Shown here in pieces: positions 42,779-52,006 of a stretch of 64,000 nucleotides of DNA (the first letter of the stretch is position 1; each line of letters begins with the position of its first letter). The position numbers and the translations under genes were made by a program. The stretch lies in NCBI RefSeq assembly GCF_000959725.1, contig NZ_CP009322.1:2046001-2110000 (forward strand). The letters run 5' to 3'. Below the pieces are notes generated by a model. That model had not been told where the DNA came from and made no database searches. It saw only the letters and a program-made list of their open reading frames with translations. Source of the DNA: Burkholderia gladioli. GTDB taxonomy: Bacteria; Pseudomonadota; Gammaproteobacteria; Burkholderiales; Burkholderiaceae.

Positions 42779-44590
42779 CTAGTGCGCGCCGTGCGCCGCC
42801 GCGGCCACCGGCGGGCTGCCCTCCAGCAGGTTGTGCAGTTGCAGCGCGAGCTCGATCGCGAAGCGCCGCTCGGGCGTCTCCACGTCGATGCCGAACAGGT
42901 CCGAGATACGCGACAGCCGGTAGCGCAGCGTGGTCACGTGCAGGCCCATCGCGTCGGCGCAGGCCTGGCTGCGGCAGCCGTGGCGGATGTAGATCGCCAG
43001 CGTGTCGAGATAGGAGGCGCGGTGGCTGGCGTCGTATTCGACGATCGGCCCGATGGTGCCGGTGATGAAGGCGCGCACGTCGGGCGAGTCGGCCGCGCCC
43101 ATCAGCATCGGCAGCGGCCCGAGGTCGGGCACGCTCAGCGCGCCGGTCTTGCCGAACGAGCGCGCCACGCGGATCATCCGCCAGCAGCGGTCCCATTCGT
43201 TGGCCAGCTCGGTCAGGCCCGCCACGCGGTCGCTGGCCACCAGGGTGGGCTCGCCGCCGAACAGCGGGCTCAGTGCCGCGCACAGCTGGCGCGCGAAGGC
43301 GTTGATGCTGGCCAGCGGCCGCTGGCCGTCGTCGGGCAGCAGGCAGACCAGGCCGCCGCCGACCGTCACCGGATGCGCGGCCAGCTTGTGCTGGGCCGCG
43401 ATCAGGCCGGCGGTGCGATGGCATTCGGCCGAGCGGTCCAGCGCCGGGCCCTCGCGGCGCGGATAGTCGACCACCAGCAGGCGCATCGGCGCGCCCAGCG
43501 CGATGCCGAGCCGGCGCGAGCGCTCGACGATGTCCTGCTCGTCGCGCCAGCGCCGCTCGACGATCTCGAAGAACAACTCGGTCAGGGTGCGCGTCTCGGC
43601 GCGAAAGCGGATCACGCTGCGCATCAGCTGCACGCTCATCGCGAACTTGGCGCTCTCGATCGCGAGCGCCTGCAGGTCGCCCTCGGCGCGCCCGCCGAAG
43701 CTCAGCAGCGCGCCCACCGTGTCGCCGTCCACCGCCAGGGGCTCCACGTCGGCCGTGAGCGGCACCCCGCCCGGCAGCTCGAAGCGCACCCGCCGCAAGG
43801 CATGGCGCGCGATCGCCTCGCGCGCGGTCTCGCGCATCTGGCGGCCGGTCTCGCCGTCGAGCAGGGCGCGCCAGGCGGCGCCGTCGAGCCCCTCGACGGG
43901 CGGGCGCGAGGCCAGCAGCTCGCCGCCGTAGAAGTCGATCACCAGCACCGGCGAGTCGAGCAGGTCGGCCAGCATGCCTGTCAGCGTGTCCATTGAGCCG
44001 CCCACCAGCACCTCCTGCAACATCGCGCCCTGCACCGAGAGCACGCGTCGCAGTTGCTCGGCGGCGGCCTGCTGGGCGCGCTGGCGATGGGCGCGCTCGA
44101 TCGCGATCGCGCCGAGGTGCACCACCAGCTCCATGAAGGCCAGGTGCTCGGGCGCCACGTCCACCACCTTGCGCGCCGACACCACCAGCACCATCGGCCG
44201 CCCCTCGGCATCGCAGCTCGCCATCGGCAGCACCAGCACGGTGCGGTAGCCGCGCTCGGGCGCCTCGCGCCGGTAGCCGAGGAATTCGGTGGTCTCCAGC
44301 GCATCGCGGATGTAGACCGGCTCGTTGCGCTGCAGCGCGACCAGCGCGGGGCTGGTGGCCAGCTCCCAGCGGTCGGCCAGCGCGCGCTTGAGCAGGGTCG
44401 GGTCGCGCCGCGCGATCACCAGCGCATAACCGTGCGCGATATCCACGCTCATGATCGAGCCGAGATCCCAGGAGCCGTGATGACAGGCCAGCTCGATCAG
44501 GCTGTGCAGCAGCGTGTCGACATCGGCATCCGCATTGATTCGGCTGGCGACGTCGCGCAGGGACGACATGAGCGACAACGTATCCGGCAT
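42779..44590 (-). CDS. PucR/CdaR-type transcriptional regulator with N-terminal GAF domain
   Basis: A 603-residue regulator. The N-terminal ~170 residues look like a GAF domain (SLIELACHHGSWDLGSIMSVD, MELVVHLGAIAIERAHR). The middle is a GGDEF-like/PucR connector, and the C-terminus is the PucR helix-turn-helix (HTH_30): SYLDTLAIYIRHGCRSQACADAMGLHVTTLRYRLSRI shortened to its key pattern of CADAMGLHVTTLRYRLSRI. PucR-type proteins activate purine and other N-compound catabolism. It lies between the tgn-like operon and the divergent DUF1185 gene, and an inverted repeat that recurs at three other promoters lies 62 bp upstream of its own start. Confidence 0.87.
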   Translation of the reverse strand: MPDTLSLMSSLRDVASRINADADVDTLLHSLIELACHHGSWDLGSIMSVDIAHGYALVIARRDPTLLKRALADRWELATSPALVALQRNEPVYIRDALETTEFLGYRREAPERGYRTVLVLPMASCDAEGRPMVLVVSARKVVDVAPEHLAFMELVVHLGAIAIERAHRQRAQQAAAEQLRRVLSVQGAMLQEVLVGGSMDTLTGMLADLLDSPVLVIDFYGGELLASRPPVEGLDGAAWRALLDGETGRQMRETAREAIARHALRRVRFELPGGVPLTADVEPLAVDGDTVGALLSFGGRAEGDLQALAIESAKFAMSVQLMRSVIRFRAETRTLTELFFEIVERRWRDEQDIVERSRRLGIALGAPMRLLVVDYPRREGPALDRSAECHRTAGLIAAQHKLAAHPVTVGGGLVCLLPDDGQRPLASINAFARQLCAALSPLFGGEPTLVASDRVAGLTELANEWDRCWRMIRVARSFGKTGALSVPDLGPLPMLMGAADSPDVRAFITGTIGPIVEYDASHRASYLDTLAIYIRHGCRSQACADAMGLHVTTLRYRLSRISDLFGIDVETPERRFAIELALQLHNLLEGSPPVAAAAHGAH

Positions 44591-44651
44591 CGAGAGCTCC
44601 TGTTGGGCGTGGCTGACTATACGACTTATCGCAGTGTCAAAAAAGTCGTGC

Positions 44652-44670
44652 TTCCCCCGGAACGGAGGAA
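44652..44670. promoter_or_regulatory. PucR-box-like inverted repeat between pucR and DUF1185
   Basis: TTCCCCCG-GAA-CGGAGGAA: the right arm is the exact consensus and the left arm differs at one base. It is centred in the divergent gap, 62 bp from the pucR start and 64 bp from the DUF1185 start, so one site could serve both promoters. Flanking bases on the left match those at the lrp site. Confidence 0.7.
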
Positions 44671-44733
44671 GACGCTCGAATTGACGCTACTTAGCATGCC
44701 TCGCATCGATCACGTCATCCGATTGGAGTGCTG

Positions 44734-45348
44734 ATGAATACCGATTTGCAAGTGCGCAAGATCTCGACCTTCGTCGAGGAACTGATGGTCGAGGGCGGCC
44801 GCGCGGCGCCGCGCCCGATCACCACCGTGGTGGTGGCCGCCGTGCTGAAAAACCCCTGGGCCGGGCAGGGTTTCTGCGAGGACCTGCAGCCGGAGATCCG
44901 GCGCCTCGCGCCGCCGCTGGGTGCCGAGCTGACGCGCCGGCTGGTGGCGCTGATGCCGGCCGCGCGCGTGGAAGCCTATGGCAAGGCCGCCGTGGTGGGC
45001 GTGAACGGCGAGATCGAGCACGCCTCGGCGCTGATCCACACGCTGCGCTTCGGCAACCTGTTCCGCGAGGCGGTGGACGGCACCGCCTTCCTGAGCTTCA
45101 CCAATACGCGGCTCGGGCCGGGCTCGATGGTCTCGCTGCCGATGATCCACAAGTCGGCCACGGGGCAACGCTCGCACTTCCTGACGGCGACATTTCAGAT
45201 CGCCGACGCCCCGGGCCCCGACGAGGTGCTGGTGGCGATCGGCGCGGCCGACGGGGGACGCGCTCATCCGCGCATCGGCGATCGCTTCATCGACATGGCC
45301 GAGATGGAGGCCCGCAAGCCGGCCGAAGCGCAGACCTGGGGCGACTGA
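44734..45348 (+). CDS. DUF1185 family ('amino acid synthesis') protein
   Basis: A 204-residue protein of the DUF1185/AA_synth family. Typical elements are RKISTFVEELMVEGGR at the N-terminus, NPWAGQGFCEDL near residue 47, and LSFTNTRLGPGSMVSLPMIHKS. No reaction is established for the family. I chose ATG 44734, with GGAG 5 nt upstream. It is divergent from pucR with a shared operator-like repeat in the gap. DUF1185 genes recur near flavin monooxygenases and ALDHs, which supports a role in this pathway; what it does is unknown. Confidence 0.85.
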   Translation: MNTDLQVRKISTFVEELMVEGGRAAPRPITTVVVAAVLKNPWAGQGFCEDLQPEIRRLAPPLGAELTRRLVALMPAARVEAYGKAAVVGVNGEIEHASALIHTLRFGNLFREAVDGTAFLSFTNTRLGPGSMVSLPMIHKSATGQRSHFLTATFQIADAPGPDEVLVAIGAADGGRAHPRIGDRFIDMAEMEARKPAEAQTWGD

Positions 45349-45406
45349 GGCGCGGGCGCACCCTCGCGGCGCGCCTGCTCCGAGCCCCGGCGCTTCCGCT
45401 GCGCTT

Positions 45407-45425
45407 TTCCTCCGATTCGCAGCAA
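45407..45425. promoter_or_regulatory. PucR-box-like inverted repeat upstream of ghrA-like gene
   Basis: TTCCTCCG-ATT-CGCAGCAA has a perfect consensus left arm, and the right arm matches at six of eight positions. It lies 60 bp before the start codon of the 2-hydroxyacid dehydrogenase gene, the same distance as at the other sites. Function is inferred from recurrence. Confidence 0.6.
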
Positions 45426-45484
45426 ACCCCGGCGCGCACGCACGGCGTGCCCGCTCCACCGTTTCCGCCGCCACGGCACCCGCC

Positions 45485-46429
45485 ATGAACGACATCATCA
45501 TGCTGGCCACCCGGCTGCCCGCCGGGCAGGAGGCCAAGTATCGCGCCGCGCTCGCCGCGGCGATGCCGGACGAAACCATCGTGCCGTTGCGCGAGGCCGA
45601 TGCCGATGCGCGTGCCGGCGCGAGGATCGCGATCGTGGCGCGTCCCGATCCCGCCGAACTCGCCGCCCTGCCCCGGCTCGCCTGGATCCAGAGCCTGTGG
45701 GCCGGCGTCGAGCAACTGCTCGAGAGCCTTCCGGCCACGGCGCCGCCCGTGGTCCGGCTGGTGGACCCGGAAATGTCGCGCACCATGGCCGAGGCGGTAC
45801 TGGCCTGGACCTACTACCTGCAACGCGAGATGCCCGCCTACCGCGGCCAGCAGCAGGCGCGCGAATGGCGGCAGCGGCCCTATCGCAAGCCCCGGGACAT
45901 ACAGGTCGGTATTGTCGGCCTCGGCACGCTCGGGGCGGCCGCCGCGGCGCGGCTGCTGGAGGCGGGCTTTCGCGTGGCCGGCTGGAGCCGCTCGCCGAAG
46001 CGCATGGCCGGCGTGGACACCCATCACGGCGCCGAGGGCCTGACGCGCCTGCTCGGCGCGAGCGAGATCGTGGTGTGTCTCGTGCCGCTGACCGACGAGA
46101 CGCGCGGCCTGTTCGACCGGCACACGCTGGCGGCCATGCGGCCCGGCGCGGCGCTGATCAACTTCTCGCGCGGCCCGGTGGTGGTCACCCGGGATCTGCT
46201 GCAAGCGCTCGATGCCGGCCGGCTCTCGCATGCGGTACTCGACGTGTTCGAGGTCGAGCCGCTGCCGGAAGCCTCGCCGCTCTGGGCCCATCCCGCCGTG
46301 ACGGTGCTGCCCCACATCTCGGCGCCGACCGACCTGCACACGGCGGCGGCCGTGGTCGCGGCCAACGTCGCCGCCTATCGCGCCAGCGGCCGCATTCCGG
46401 CCGGCGTCGATCTCTCGCGCGGTTACTGA
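45485..46429 (+). CDS. ghrA: D-2-hydroxyacid dehydrogenase, glyoxylate/hydroxypyruvate reductase (GhrA-like)
   Basis: A 314-residue NAD(P)-dependent reductase. The cofactor motif is GIVGLGTLGAA at 143-153. The catalytic residues are Arg229 in NFSRGP, Glu258 in VFEVEPL and His277 in LPHISAPT. The size and the lack of long N-terminal extension match GhrA, which reduces glyoxylate and hydroxypyruvate. It follows DUF1185 by 136 bp with its own PucR-box-like site, and precedes a porin by 136 bp. How it contributes to the neighbouring pathway is unclear; removal of a toxic oxo-acid is one idea. Confidence 0.85.
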   Translation: MNDIIMLATRLPAGQEAKYRAALAAAMPDETIVPLREADADARAGARIAIVARPDPAELAALPRLAWIQSLWAGVEQLLESLPATAPPVVRLVDPEMSRTMAEAVLAWTYYLQREMPAYRGQQQAREWRQRPYRKPRDIQVGIVGLGTLGAAAAARLLEAGFRVAGWSRSPKRMAGVDTHHGAEGLTRLLGASEIVVCLVPLTDETRGLFDRHTLAAMRPGAALINFSRGPVVVTRDLLQALDAGRLSHAVLDVFEVEPLPEASPLWAHPAVTVLPHISAPTDLHTAAAVVAANVAAYRASGRIPAGVDLSRGY

Positions 46430-46565
46430 GCCGGCGCGAACCCTTTCGTTTCATCCGGCCCGAGCCGCGCCATCGGTCGTCTTCGTCCGCTGGTGTGTAC
46501 CCGCACGCCGGCGCAGTGCCAGCAAGGCTTCGATTCATGCAACACGACCACCACCAGGGGAAATC

Positions 46566-47741
46566 ATGAGCAAGGCAGCAGGCTTGGAAACACGCATCGC
46601 GGCAGCGGTGGCGACGGCGCTGGCGATACTCGCCGGCAGCAGCACGGCGGCGCAGGCACAGAGCAGCGTCACGTTGTACGGCATCATCGACGAAGGACTC
46701 AACTACACCAGCAACGCGAAGGGACACGGCACCTTCCAGATGAAGAGCGGCGACACCTTCGGCAGCCGCTGGGGCATCGCCGGCTCGGAAGACCTGGGCG
46801 GCGGCACGCGCGCGCTGTTCCGCCTCGAGAACGGCTTCGACGTGAACAGCGGCGCCTTCAAGCAGGGCGGCCGCGAGTTCGGCCGGCAGGCCTGGGTCGG
46901 CCTGCAATCGGACCGGCTCGGCACGCTCTCGTTCGGCCGCCAGTACGGCCCGACCATCGATCTCTGGAGCGGCCTGACGGGCGCGGGCGGCGTGAGCGGC
47001 GACGTCGCCTCGCACCCGTTCGACAACGACAACGCCGACTTCGATTTCCGCGTCAACAACTCGGTCAAGTACACCAGCCCGAACTTCAACGGCCTGAAGG
47101 CCGAGGCGATGTACGGCTTCAGCAACGACACCGGCTTCGCCAACAACCGGCTCTACAGCGCGGCCCTGCAATACAAGCTGGCGGGCCTGACCGCCGCGCT
47201 CGGCTACCTGAAGATCGACGCGGGCGGCTCGGCCAACGGCGCGGTGTCCACCGACACGGTGTTTACCGGCTCGTCCGAGCAGAACATCGTGGCGGGGCTG
47301 TCCTACGCGTTCGCGGCCACCAGGCTGGGCCTGTCCTACTCGCATGTCGACGTCTACGACCCGACCGCGAACGCCTATATCGCCTCGACGGCCACCCAGC
47401 CGCCGGGCGGCCACTGGCAGTCCTGGAAGTTCGACAACTTCGAGGTCAATGCGAAGTACGCCTTCACGCCGTCGTTCTGGCTGTTCGGCGCCTATACCTT
47501 CACCGAGGCGAACCTGCATGCGAGCACCGGCGATTTCGAGCCGAAGTGGCACCAGCTCTCGCTGATGCTCGACTACGACCTGAGCAAGCGCACCTCGCTC
47601 TACATGCAGGCCGCGTACCAGCACGTGGTCAGCGCGCATACCGGCACGGCCTTCGATTTCGCCACCACGCCCGCCTCGGCCGGCGCCTCGTCGGGCGAGA
47701 ACCAGACGCTGGTGCGGCTCGGCATGATCCATCGCTTCTAG
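46566..47741 (+). CDS. General porin, Gram-negative type
   Basis: A 391-residue outer-membrane porin. A signal peptide ends at TAAQA, and the mature protein begins SSVTLYGIIDEGLNY. RWGIAGSEDLGGGTRALF, GRQAWVGLQSDRLGTLSFGRQYG and the terminal Phe (LGMIHRF) are standard for Burkholderia general porins. It lies between the GhrA-like gene and a class III aminotransferase on one strand, so it may provide outer-membrane entry for the substrate of this gene block. Confidence 0.89.
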   Translation: MSKAAGLETRIAAAVATALAILAGSSTAAQAQSSVTLYGIIDEGLNYTSNAKGHGTFQMKSGDTFGSRWGIAGSEDLGGGTRALFRLENGFDVNSGAFKQGGREFGRQAWVGLQSDRLGTLSFGRQYGPTIDLWSGLTGAGGVSGDVASHPFDNDNADFDFRVNNSVKYTSPNFNGLKAEAMYGFSNDTGFANNRLYSAALQYKLAGLTAALGYLKIDAGGSANGAVSTDTVFTGSSEQNIVAGLSYAFAATRLGLSYSHVDVYDPTANAYIASTATQPPGGHWQSWKFDNFEVNAKYAFTPSFWLFGAYTFTEANLHASTGDFEPKWHQLSLMLDYDLSKRTSLYMQAAYQHVVSAHTGTAFDFATTPASAGASSGENQTLVRLGMIHRF

Positions 47742-47829
47742 GCGCGCTCGCGCGCCGTTTTCCGCGGCCGGTGCTCCCGATGCGCCGGCCGCGTCCCGAT
47801 CCCCGGCGGATCCCTTTTCGAGGTAGCAG

Positions 47830-49224
47830 ATGCAAAAAGACCTTCTGGTCGACGCCGATCGTCGACACCTGATTCACCCGGCCGTGGCCTATCGCGCGCA
47901 CGAGGCGCGCGGCGTGACGATCCTGGATTCGGGCCATGGCGTATGGCTGCGCGACGCCGACGGCCGCGAACTGCTCGATGCCTTCGCCGGGCTCTGGTGC
48001 GTCAACACCGGCTACGGCCAGGCCAGCATCGTCGAGGCGGCGATGCGCCAGATGAGCCGGCTGCCCTACGCCACCGGCTATTTCCACTTCGGCTCGACGC
48101 CCGCCATCGAACTGGCCGAGCGGCTCACCGCGCTGGCCCCGGCCTCGCTGTCGCGCATCTACTTCACGCTGGGCGGCTCCGACGCGGTCGATTCCGCGGT
48201 GCGCTTCATCACCTACTACTACAACGCGATCGGCAAGCCGGCGAAGAAGCACTTCATCGCGCTGGAGCGCGGTTACCACGGCTCGTCATCATTCGGCGCG
48301 GGGCTCACGGCGCTGCCGGTGTTCCATCGCGGCTTCGACCTGCCGCAGGCGACCCAGCACCATATCCCCTCGCCCTATCCGTATCGCAGCGCCACGCCCG
48401 ACGATCCGCGGGCGATCATCGCCGCCTCGGTCAAGGCACTCGAGGACAAGGTGGCGGAGCTTGGCGCCGAACACGTGGCCGCCTTCTTCTGCGAACCGGT
48501 GCAGGGCTCGGGCGGCGTGATCGTGCCGCCGACGGGCTGGCTGAAGGCGATGCGCGAGGCCTGCCGGCGGCTCGGCATCCTGTTCGTGGCCGACGAGGTG
48601 ATCACCGGCTTCGGGCGTACCGGCCCGCTGTTCGCCTGCGAGGCCGAGCAGGTCGAGCCGGACCTGATGACGGTGGCCAAGGGCCTGACGGCCGGTTACG
48701 CGCCGATGGGCGCCGTGCTGATGGCCGAGCATGTGTACCAGGCGATCGCCGACGGCGCGCCGGCCGATGCGCCGATCGGCCATGGCCAGACCTATTCCGC
48801 GCATCCCGTCAGCGCGGCGATCGCGCTGGAGGTGCTGCGCCTCTATCACGAGGGCGGGCTGCTGGAGAACGGCCGCACGCGCGCCCTGCAGTTCGGCGCC
48901 GGGCTCGATGCCCTGCGCGAGCATCCGCTGGTGGGCGACGCGCGCCATCGCGGCCTGCTCGGCGCGCTGGAACTGGTCAGCGACAAGGCCGCGCGCACGC
49001 CCTTCGATCCCGCCGTGAAGCTGCCCACGCGCCTGTTCGACACGGCCGGCCGCAACGGCATCGTCCTGCGCGCCTTCGGCGACGGCACGCTCGGCTTCGC
49101 GCCGGCGCTGTGCCTGGGCGAGAGCGAATGCGAGGAACTGTTGGCGCGCGTGAAGCGCGTGCTGGACGAGGTGCTCGACGAAGCGGAGGTGCGTGCGGCG
49201 CTGAGAGGTGGGCTCATGGCCTGA
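47830..49224 (+). CDS. Class III PLP-dependent aminotransferase (second copy)
   Basis: A 464-residue omega-aminotransferase-type enzyme. The PLP lysine is Lys284 in TVAKGLT and the cofactor Asp is Asp255 in VADEVITGFGRTG; TLGGSDAVDSAVRF is the phosphate-binding block. It has the same length as the copy at 30920-32314 but diverges clearly from it (for example DSAVRF for NETQVK), so they probably use different amino donors. It lies 88 bp after the porin, and its own promoter is not obvious. The substrate is unknown. Confidence 0.87.
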   Translation: MQKDLLVDADRRHLIHPAVAYRAHEARGVTILDSGHGVWLRDADGRELLDAFAGLWCVNTGYGQASIVEAAMRQMSRLPYATGYFHFGSTPAIELAERLTALAPASLSRIYFTLGGSDAVDSAVRFITYYYNAIGKPAKKHFIALERGYHGSSSFGAGLTALPVFHRGFDLPQATQHHIPSPYPYRSATPDDPRAIIAASVKALEDKVAELGAEHVAAFFCEPVQGSGGVIVPPTGWLKAMREACRRLGILFVADEVITGFGRTGPLFACEAEQVEPDLMTVAKGLTAGYAPMGAVLMAEHVYQAIADGAPADAPIGHGQTYSAHPVSAAIALEVLRLYHEGGLLENGRTRALQFGAGLDALREHPLVGDARHRGLLGALELVSDKAARTPFDPAVKLPTRLFDTAGRNGIVLRAFGDGTLGFAPALCLGESECEELLARVKRVLDEVLDEAEVRAALRGGLMA

Positions 49225-49269
49225 GCTTGCGCGCGCGCCGCATCGCCTGACCGGGGGCCGTGCCGCCGA

Positions 49270-50247
49270 TCAGGCCTTGCTCGTCGAAGCCGCTTCGTGA
49301 AGCTCGGCGTCGCGTGCGCGCCGGCGCCCATGCCAGCGCGCGTAGGCGGCCGCCGCCAGGGGCGCCAGCAGAGAGGTGACGATGGTCGAGGCCGCGATCT
49401 GCGGCGTGGCCATCGCCACCAGCGAGCCCAGGCGCGGGTCCACCGCCGCGATCGCGGTGGGCGTCGCCACCGCATTGCCGGCGGTGGTGGCCGCCGCCAT
49501 GCCGGCCACGCCGGTGCCGCCGGCCAGCCGCGAGGCCAGCACGTTGCACACGGCGCCCGCGGCCAGCGTGATGAGCCCAAGCAGGATGCCGGACAGGCCC
49601 GCGCCGAGGATCGCGTGCAGGTTGATCTGCGCGCCGAGGCCGAAGGCGAAGAAGGGGATCAGCAGGTCGCCGCCAGACTTGAGGAAGCGCCGCATGTCCT
49701 CGTCGAGGTTGCCGAGCACCATGCCGATCACGATCGGCAGCACGGTGGCCACCAGGTCGATCACGGGGATGGTCGCCAGCCCGGACAAACCGAGCGCCAC
49801 CATCGTCACGAACGGCCCTTCGAGGATCGAGAGCACCGCCAGCGCGCCGCGATCGACCTCGTCGCCGAACTGGCGCGTCACCGCCGCGTACAGGCCCATG
49901 TTGGCATTGGTCACGGCGGCGATGATCGCCATGCCCGACAGGCCGAACAGGCCTTGAGGCCCGCACAGCCGGCTCACCGCGAAGCCGATCGCCACGCCGC
50001 TGGCCAGCTTGGCGAGGGTGATCGCCGCGCCGTTGCGCAGCGCCCGGGGGGCGGTGCGCAACTGGATCTCCGCGCCCATGCAGACGAAGAACACCGCCAG
50101 GATCGGCAGGGCGCCGTGGGCGAGCTGGGTGGAGAAGCTGCCGATGGCGAGGACATGCGGCGCGAACGTGTTGAGCACGCTGCCCCACAGAAGGGGGATC
50201 ACCATCATGCCGCCGGGAAAGCGCTCGATGGCTCGTTTGATCTTCAT
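49270..50247 (-). CDS. kdgT: 2-keto-3-deoxygluconate permease (KdgT family)
   Basis: A 325-residue membrane transporter of the KdgT family. It starts MKIKRAIERFPGGMMVIPLLWGSVLNTFAP, the conserved family opening, and shows about ten hydrophobic segments. GNAVATPTAIAAVDP is also diagnostic. I placed the start at ATG 50247 since the family begins there. It lies 118 bp downstream of a galactarate/altronate-type dehydratase on the same strand, so it probably imports a sugar-acid precursor or its keto-deoxy product. Confidence 0.87.
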   Translation of the reverse strand: MKIKRAIERFPGGMMVIPLLWGSVLNTFAPHVLAIGSFSTQLAHGALPILAVFFVCMGAEIQLRTAPRALRNGAAITLAKLASGVAIGFAVSRLCGPQGLFGLSGMAIIAAVTNANMGLYAAVTRQFGDEVDRGALAVLSILEGPFVTMVALGLSGLATIPVIDLVATVLPIVIGMVLGNLDEDMRRFLKSGGDLLIPFFAFGLGAQINLHAILGAGLSGILLGLITLAAGAVCNVLASRLAGGTGVAGMAAATTAGNAVATPTAIAAVDPRLGSLVAMATPQIAASTIVTSLLAPLAAAAYARWHGRRRARDAELHEAASTSKA

Positions 50248-50365
50248 GCCGAGTCTCCGTCCGGTGCGCGCAGCCTGGCGTCGCGTCACCGGCACTTGAT
50301 TGGTATTGCGAATCGAATCGATCGCGGCGGGCCGCGTCCTCGCGCGCGGCGCCCGCCGTGCCGCC

Positions 50366-51892
50366 TTACATCTGCGCGCCGATCATCCAGGGCACGAATT
50401 CCTCGTTGCCCACGCCGAGCGCCTCGCTCTTGCTCTTGCCGCCCGAGGCGACCTCGATGATCATGCGGAAGATCTCCTCGCCCTTCTGCTCGACCGAGGC
50501 GCCGCCCTCCATGATCTCGCCGCAGTTGATGTCCATGTCGTCCACCATGCGCCGGTACATCGCCGAGTTGGTCGCGACCTTGATCGACGGCGCCGGCTTC
50601 GCGCCGAAGCAGGACCCGCGTCCGGTCGTGAACACCACCAGGTTGGCGCCGCTGGCGATCTGGCCGGTCGCGCCCATCGGGTCGTAGCCCGGCGCATCCA
50701 TGAACACCAGCCCGTTGGTGTCGATCGGCTCGGCGTAGCGGTACACGCCCATCAGCGGCGACGAACCGCTCTTGGCCACCGCGCCGAGCGACTTCTCCAG
50801 GATCGTGGTCAGGCCGCCCGCCTTGTTGCCCGGCGTCGGATTGTTGTCGATGCTGCCTTTTTCACGCTCGGCATACGACTCCCACCAGTGGATGCGCTCG
50901 ACGATCTTCTCGCCCACCTCGCGGCTGACCGCGCGACGCGTCAGCAGATGTTCGGCGCCGTAGATCTCCGGCGTTTCGGTCAGGATCGCGGTGCCGCCGT
51001 GGCTCACCAGCAGGTCCACCGCGGCGCCCAGCGCGGGGTTGGCGGTAATGCCGGAGTAACCGTCGGAGCCGCCGCATTGCAGGGCCACGCTCAGGTGGGA
51101 GACCGGCAGCGGCTCGCGGCGCGCCTGGTTGGCCAGCGGCAGCATCGCCTCGACGGCGCGGATCGCGGCGTCCACCGTCTTCTGCGTGCCGCCCTCCTCC
51201 TGCATCACCAGCGGCACCAGCAGCGGCCCCGGCTCCACGCCCTCGGCGACGAACATCGCGCCCATCTGGTTGGCCTCGCAGCCCAGCCCGATGATCACCA
51301 CGCCGGCGAAGTTCGGATGCCTGACGTAACCGCCGATGGTGCGCCGCAGTTGCTGGATGCCCTCGCCGTGATGGTCGATGCAGCAGCCGAAGCTGTGCGT
51401 GATCGGCACGATGCCGTCCACGTTCGGGTAGGCATCGAGCGCGCCGGGCGCCGCGAAGTGCTGGCTCACCAGCTTGGTGACGGTGGCCGAGCAGTTGACG
51501 GTGCTGATCACGCCGATGTAGTTGCGGGTCGCCACGCGCCCGTCGGCGCGGCGAAAGCCCTGGAAATCGAGCGGCGCGGCGGCGGGCGAGACCGGGCGGA
51601 GGTCCTCGCCGAACGCGTAGTCGCGATTGAATTCGCCGATCGACAGGTTGTGCACGTGGACATGCTCGCCGGCGCGGATCGCCTGCGTGGCGAAGCCGAT
51701 GATCTGGCCGTAGCGGCGCACCGGCGCGCCCTGCGCGACGTCGCGGCAGGCGATCTTGTGGGCGGGCGGAATCTCCGCGCTTGCGACAAGGTCGTCGAAT
51801 TCGGCGAGAATCGTTCCCGCGGCGATCGCGCCGCGCGCGATCAGCACGTCGTCCTTGTCGTGCAGCTTGATGGCGAGCGTGGGCTGGCTCAT
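50366..51892 (-). CDS. Galactarate/altronate dehydratase family protein (GarD/UxaA)
   Basis: A 508-residue dehydratase. The N-terminal SAF-like domain (residues 1-95, VLIARGAIAAGTILAEF) is fused to the C-terminal iron-dependent dehydratase domain. Conserved segments include GCCIDHHGEG, QCGGSDGYSGITANPALG, FMDAPGYDPMGATGQIASGAN and DINCGEIMEGG. The length lies between UxaA (495) and GarD (523), and the FTTGRGSCFGAKPAPS segment favours the GarD side slightly. The reaction removes water from D-galactarate or D-altronate to give a keto-deoxy acid. The FadR-type gene opposite is its probable regulator. Confidence 0.85.
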   Translation of the reverse strand: MSQPTLAIKLHDKDDVLIARGAIAAGTILAEFDDLVASAEIPPAHKIACRDVAQGAPVRRYGQIIGFATQAIRAGEHVHVHNLSIGEFNRDYAFGEDLRPVSPAAAPLDFQGFRRADGRVATRNYIGVISTVNCSATVTKLVSQHFAAPGALDAYPNVDGIVPITHSFGCCIDHHGEGIQQLRRTIGGYVRHPNFAGVVIIGLGCEANQMGAMFVAEGVEPGPLLVPLVMQEEGGTQKTVDAAIRAVEAMLPLANQARREPLPVSHLSVALQCGGSDGYSGITANPALGAAVDLLVSHGGTAILTETPEIYGAEHLLTRRAVSREVGEKIVERIHWWESYAEREKGSIDNNPTPGNKAGGLTTILEKSLGAVAKSGSSPLMGVYRYAEPIDTNGLVFMDAPGYDPMGATGQIASGANLVVFTTGRGSCFGAKPAPSIKVATNSAMYRRMVDDMDINCGEIMEGGASVEQKGEEIFRMIIEVASGGKSKSEALGVGNEEFVPWMIGAQM

Positions 51893-52006
51893 GTGATGCC
51901 TCCTGATTGTGGGGTCGAGCTGCCGGGCCGCGCCTGTCGTGTGGAGCGCCGCATGCGCTGGACCGGGTGCAGGCATCATCCGGCGAAGGCCGACGGCGGC
52001 GCAAAT

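Noticed and set aside
47759..47777. TTCCGCGG-like sequence before the second aminotransferase as a fifth PucR box
   Set aside because: Only the TTCC start matches; there is no right half-site and the distance to the start codon is shorter than at the four accepted sites.
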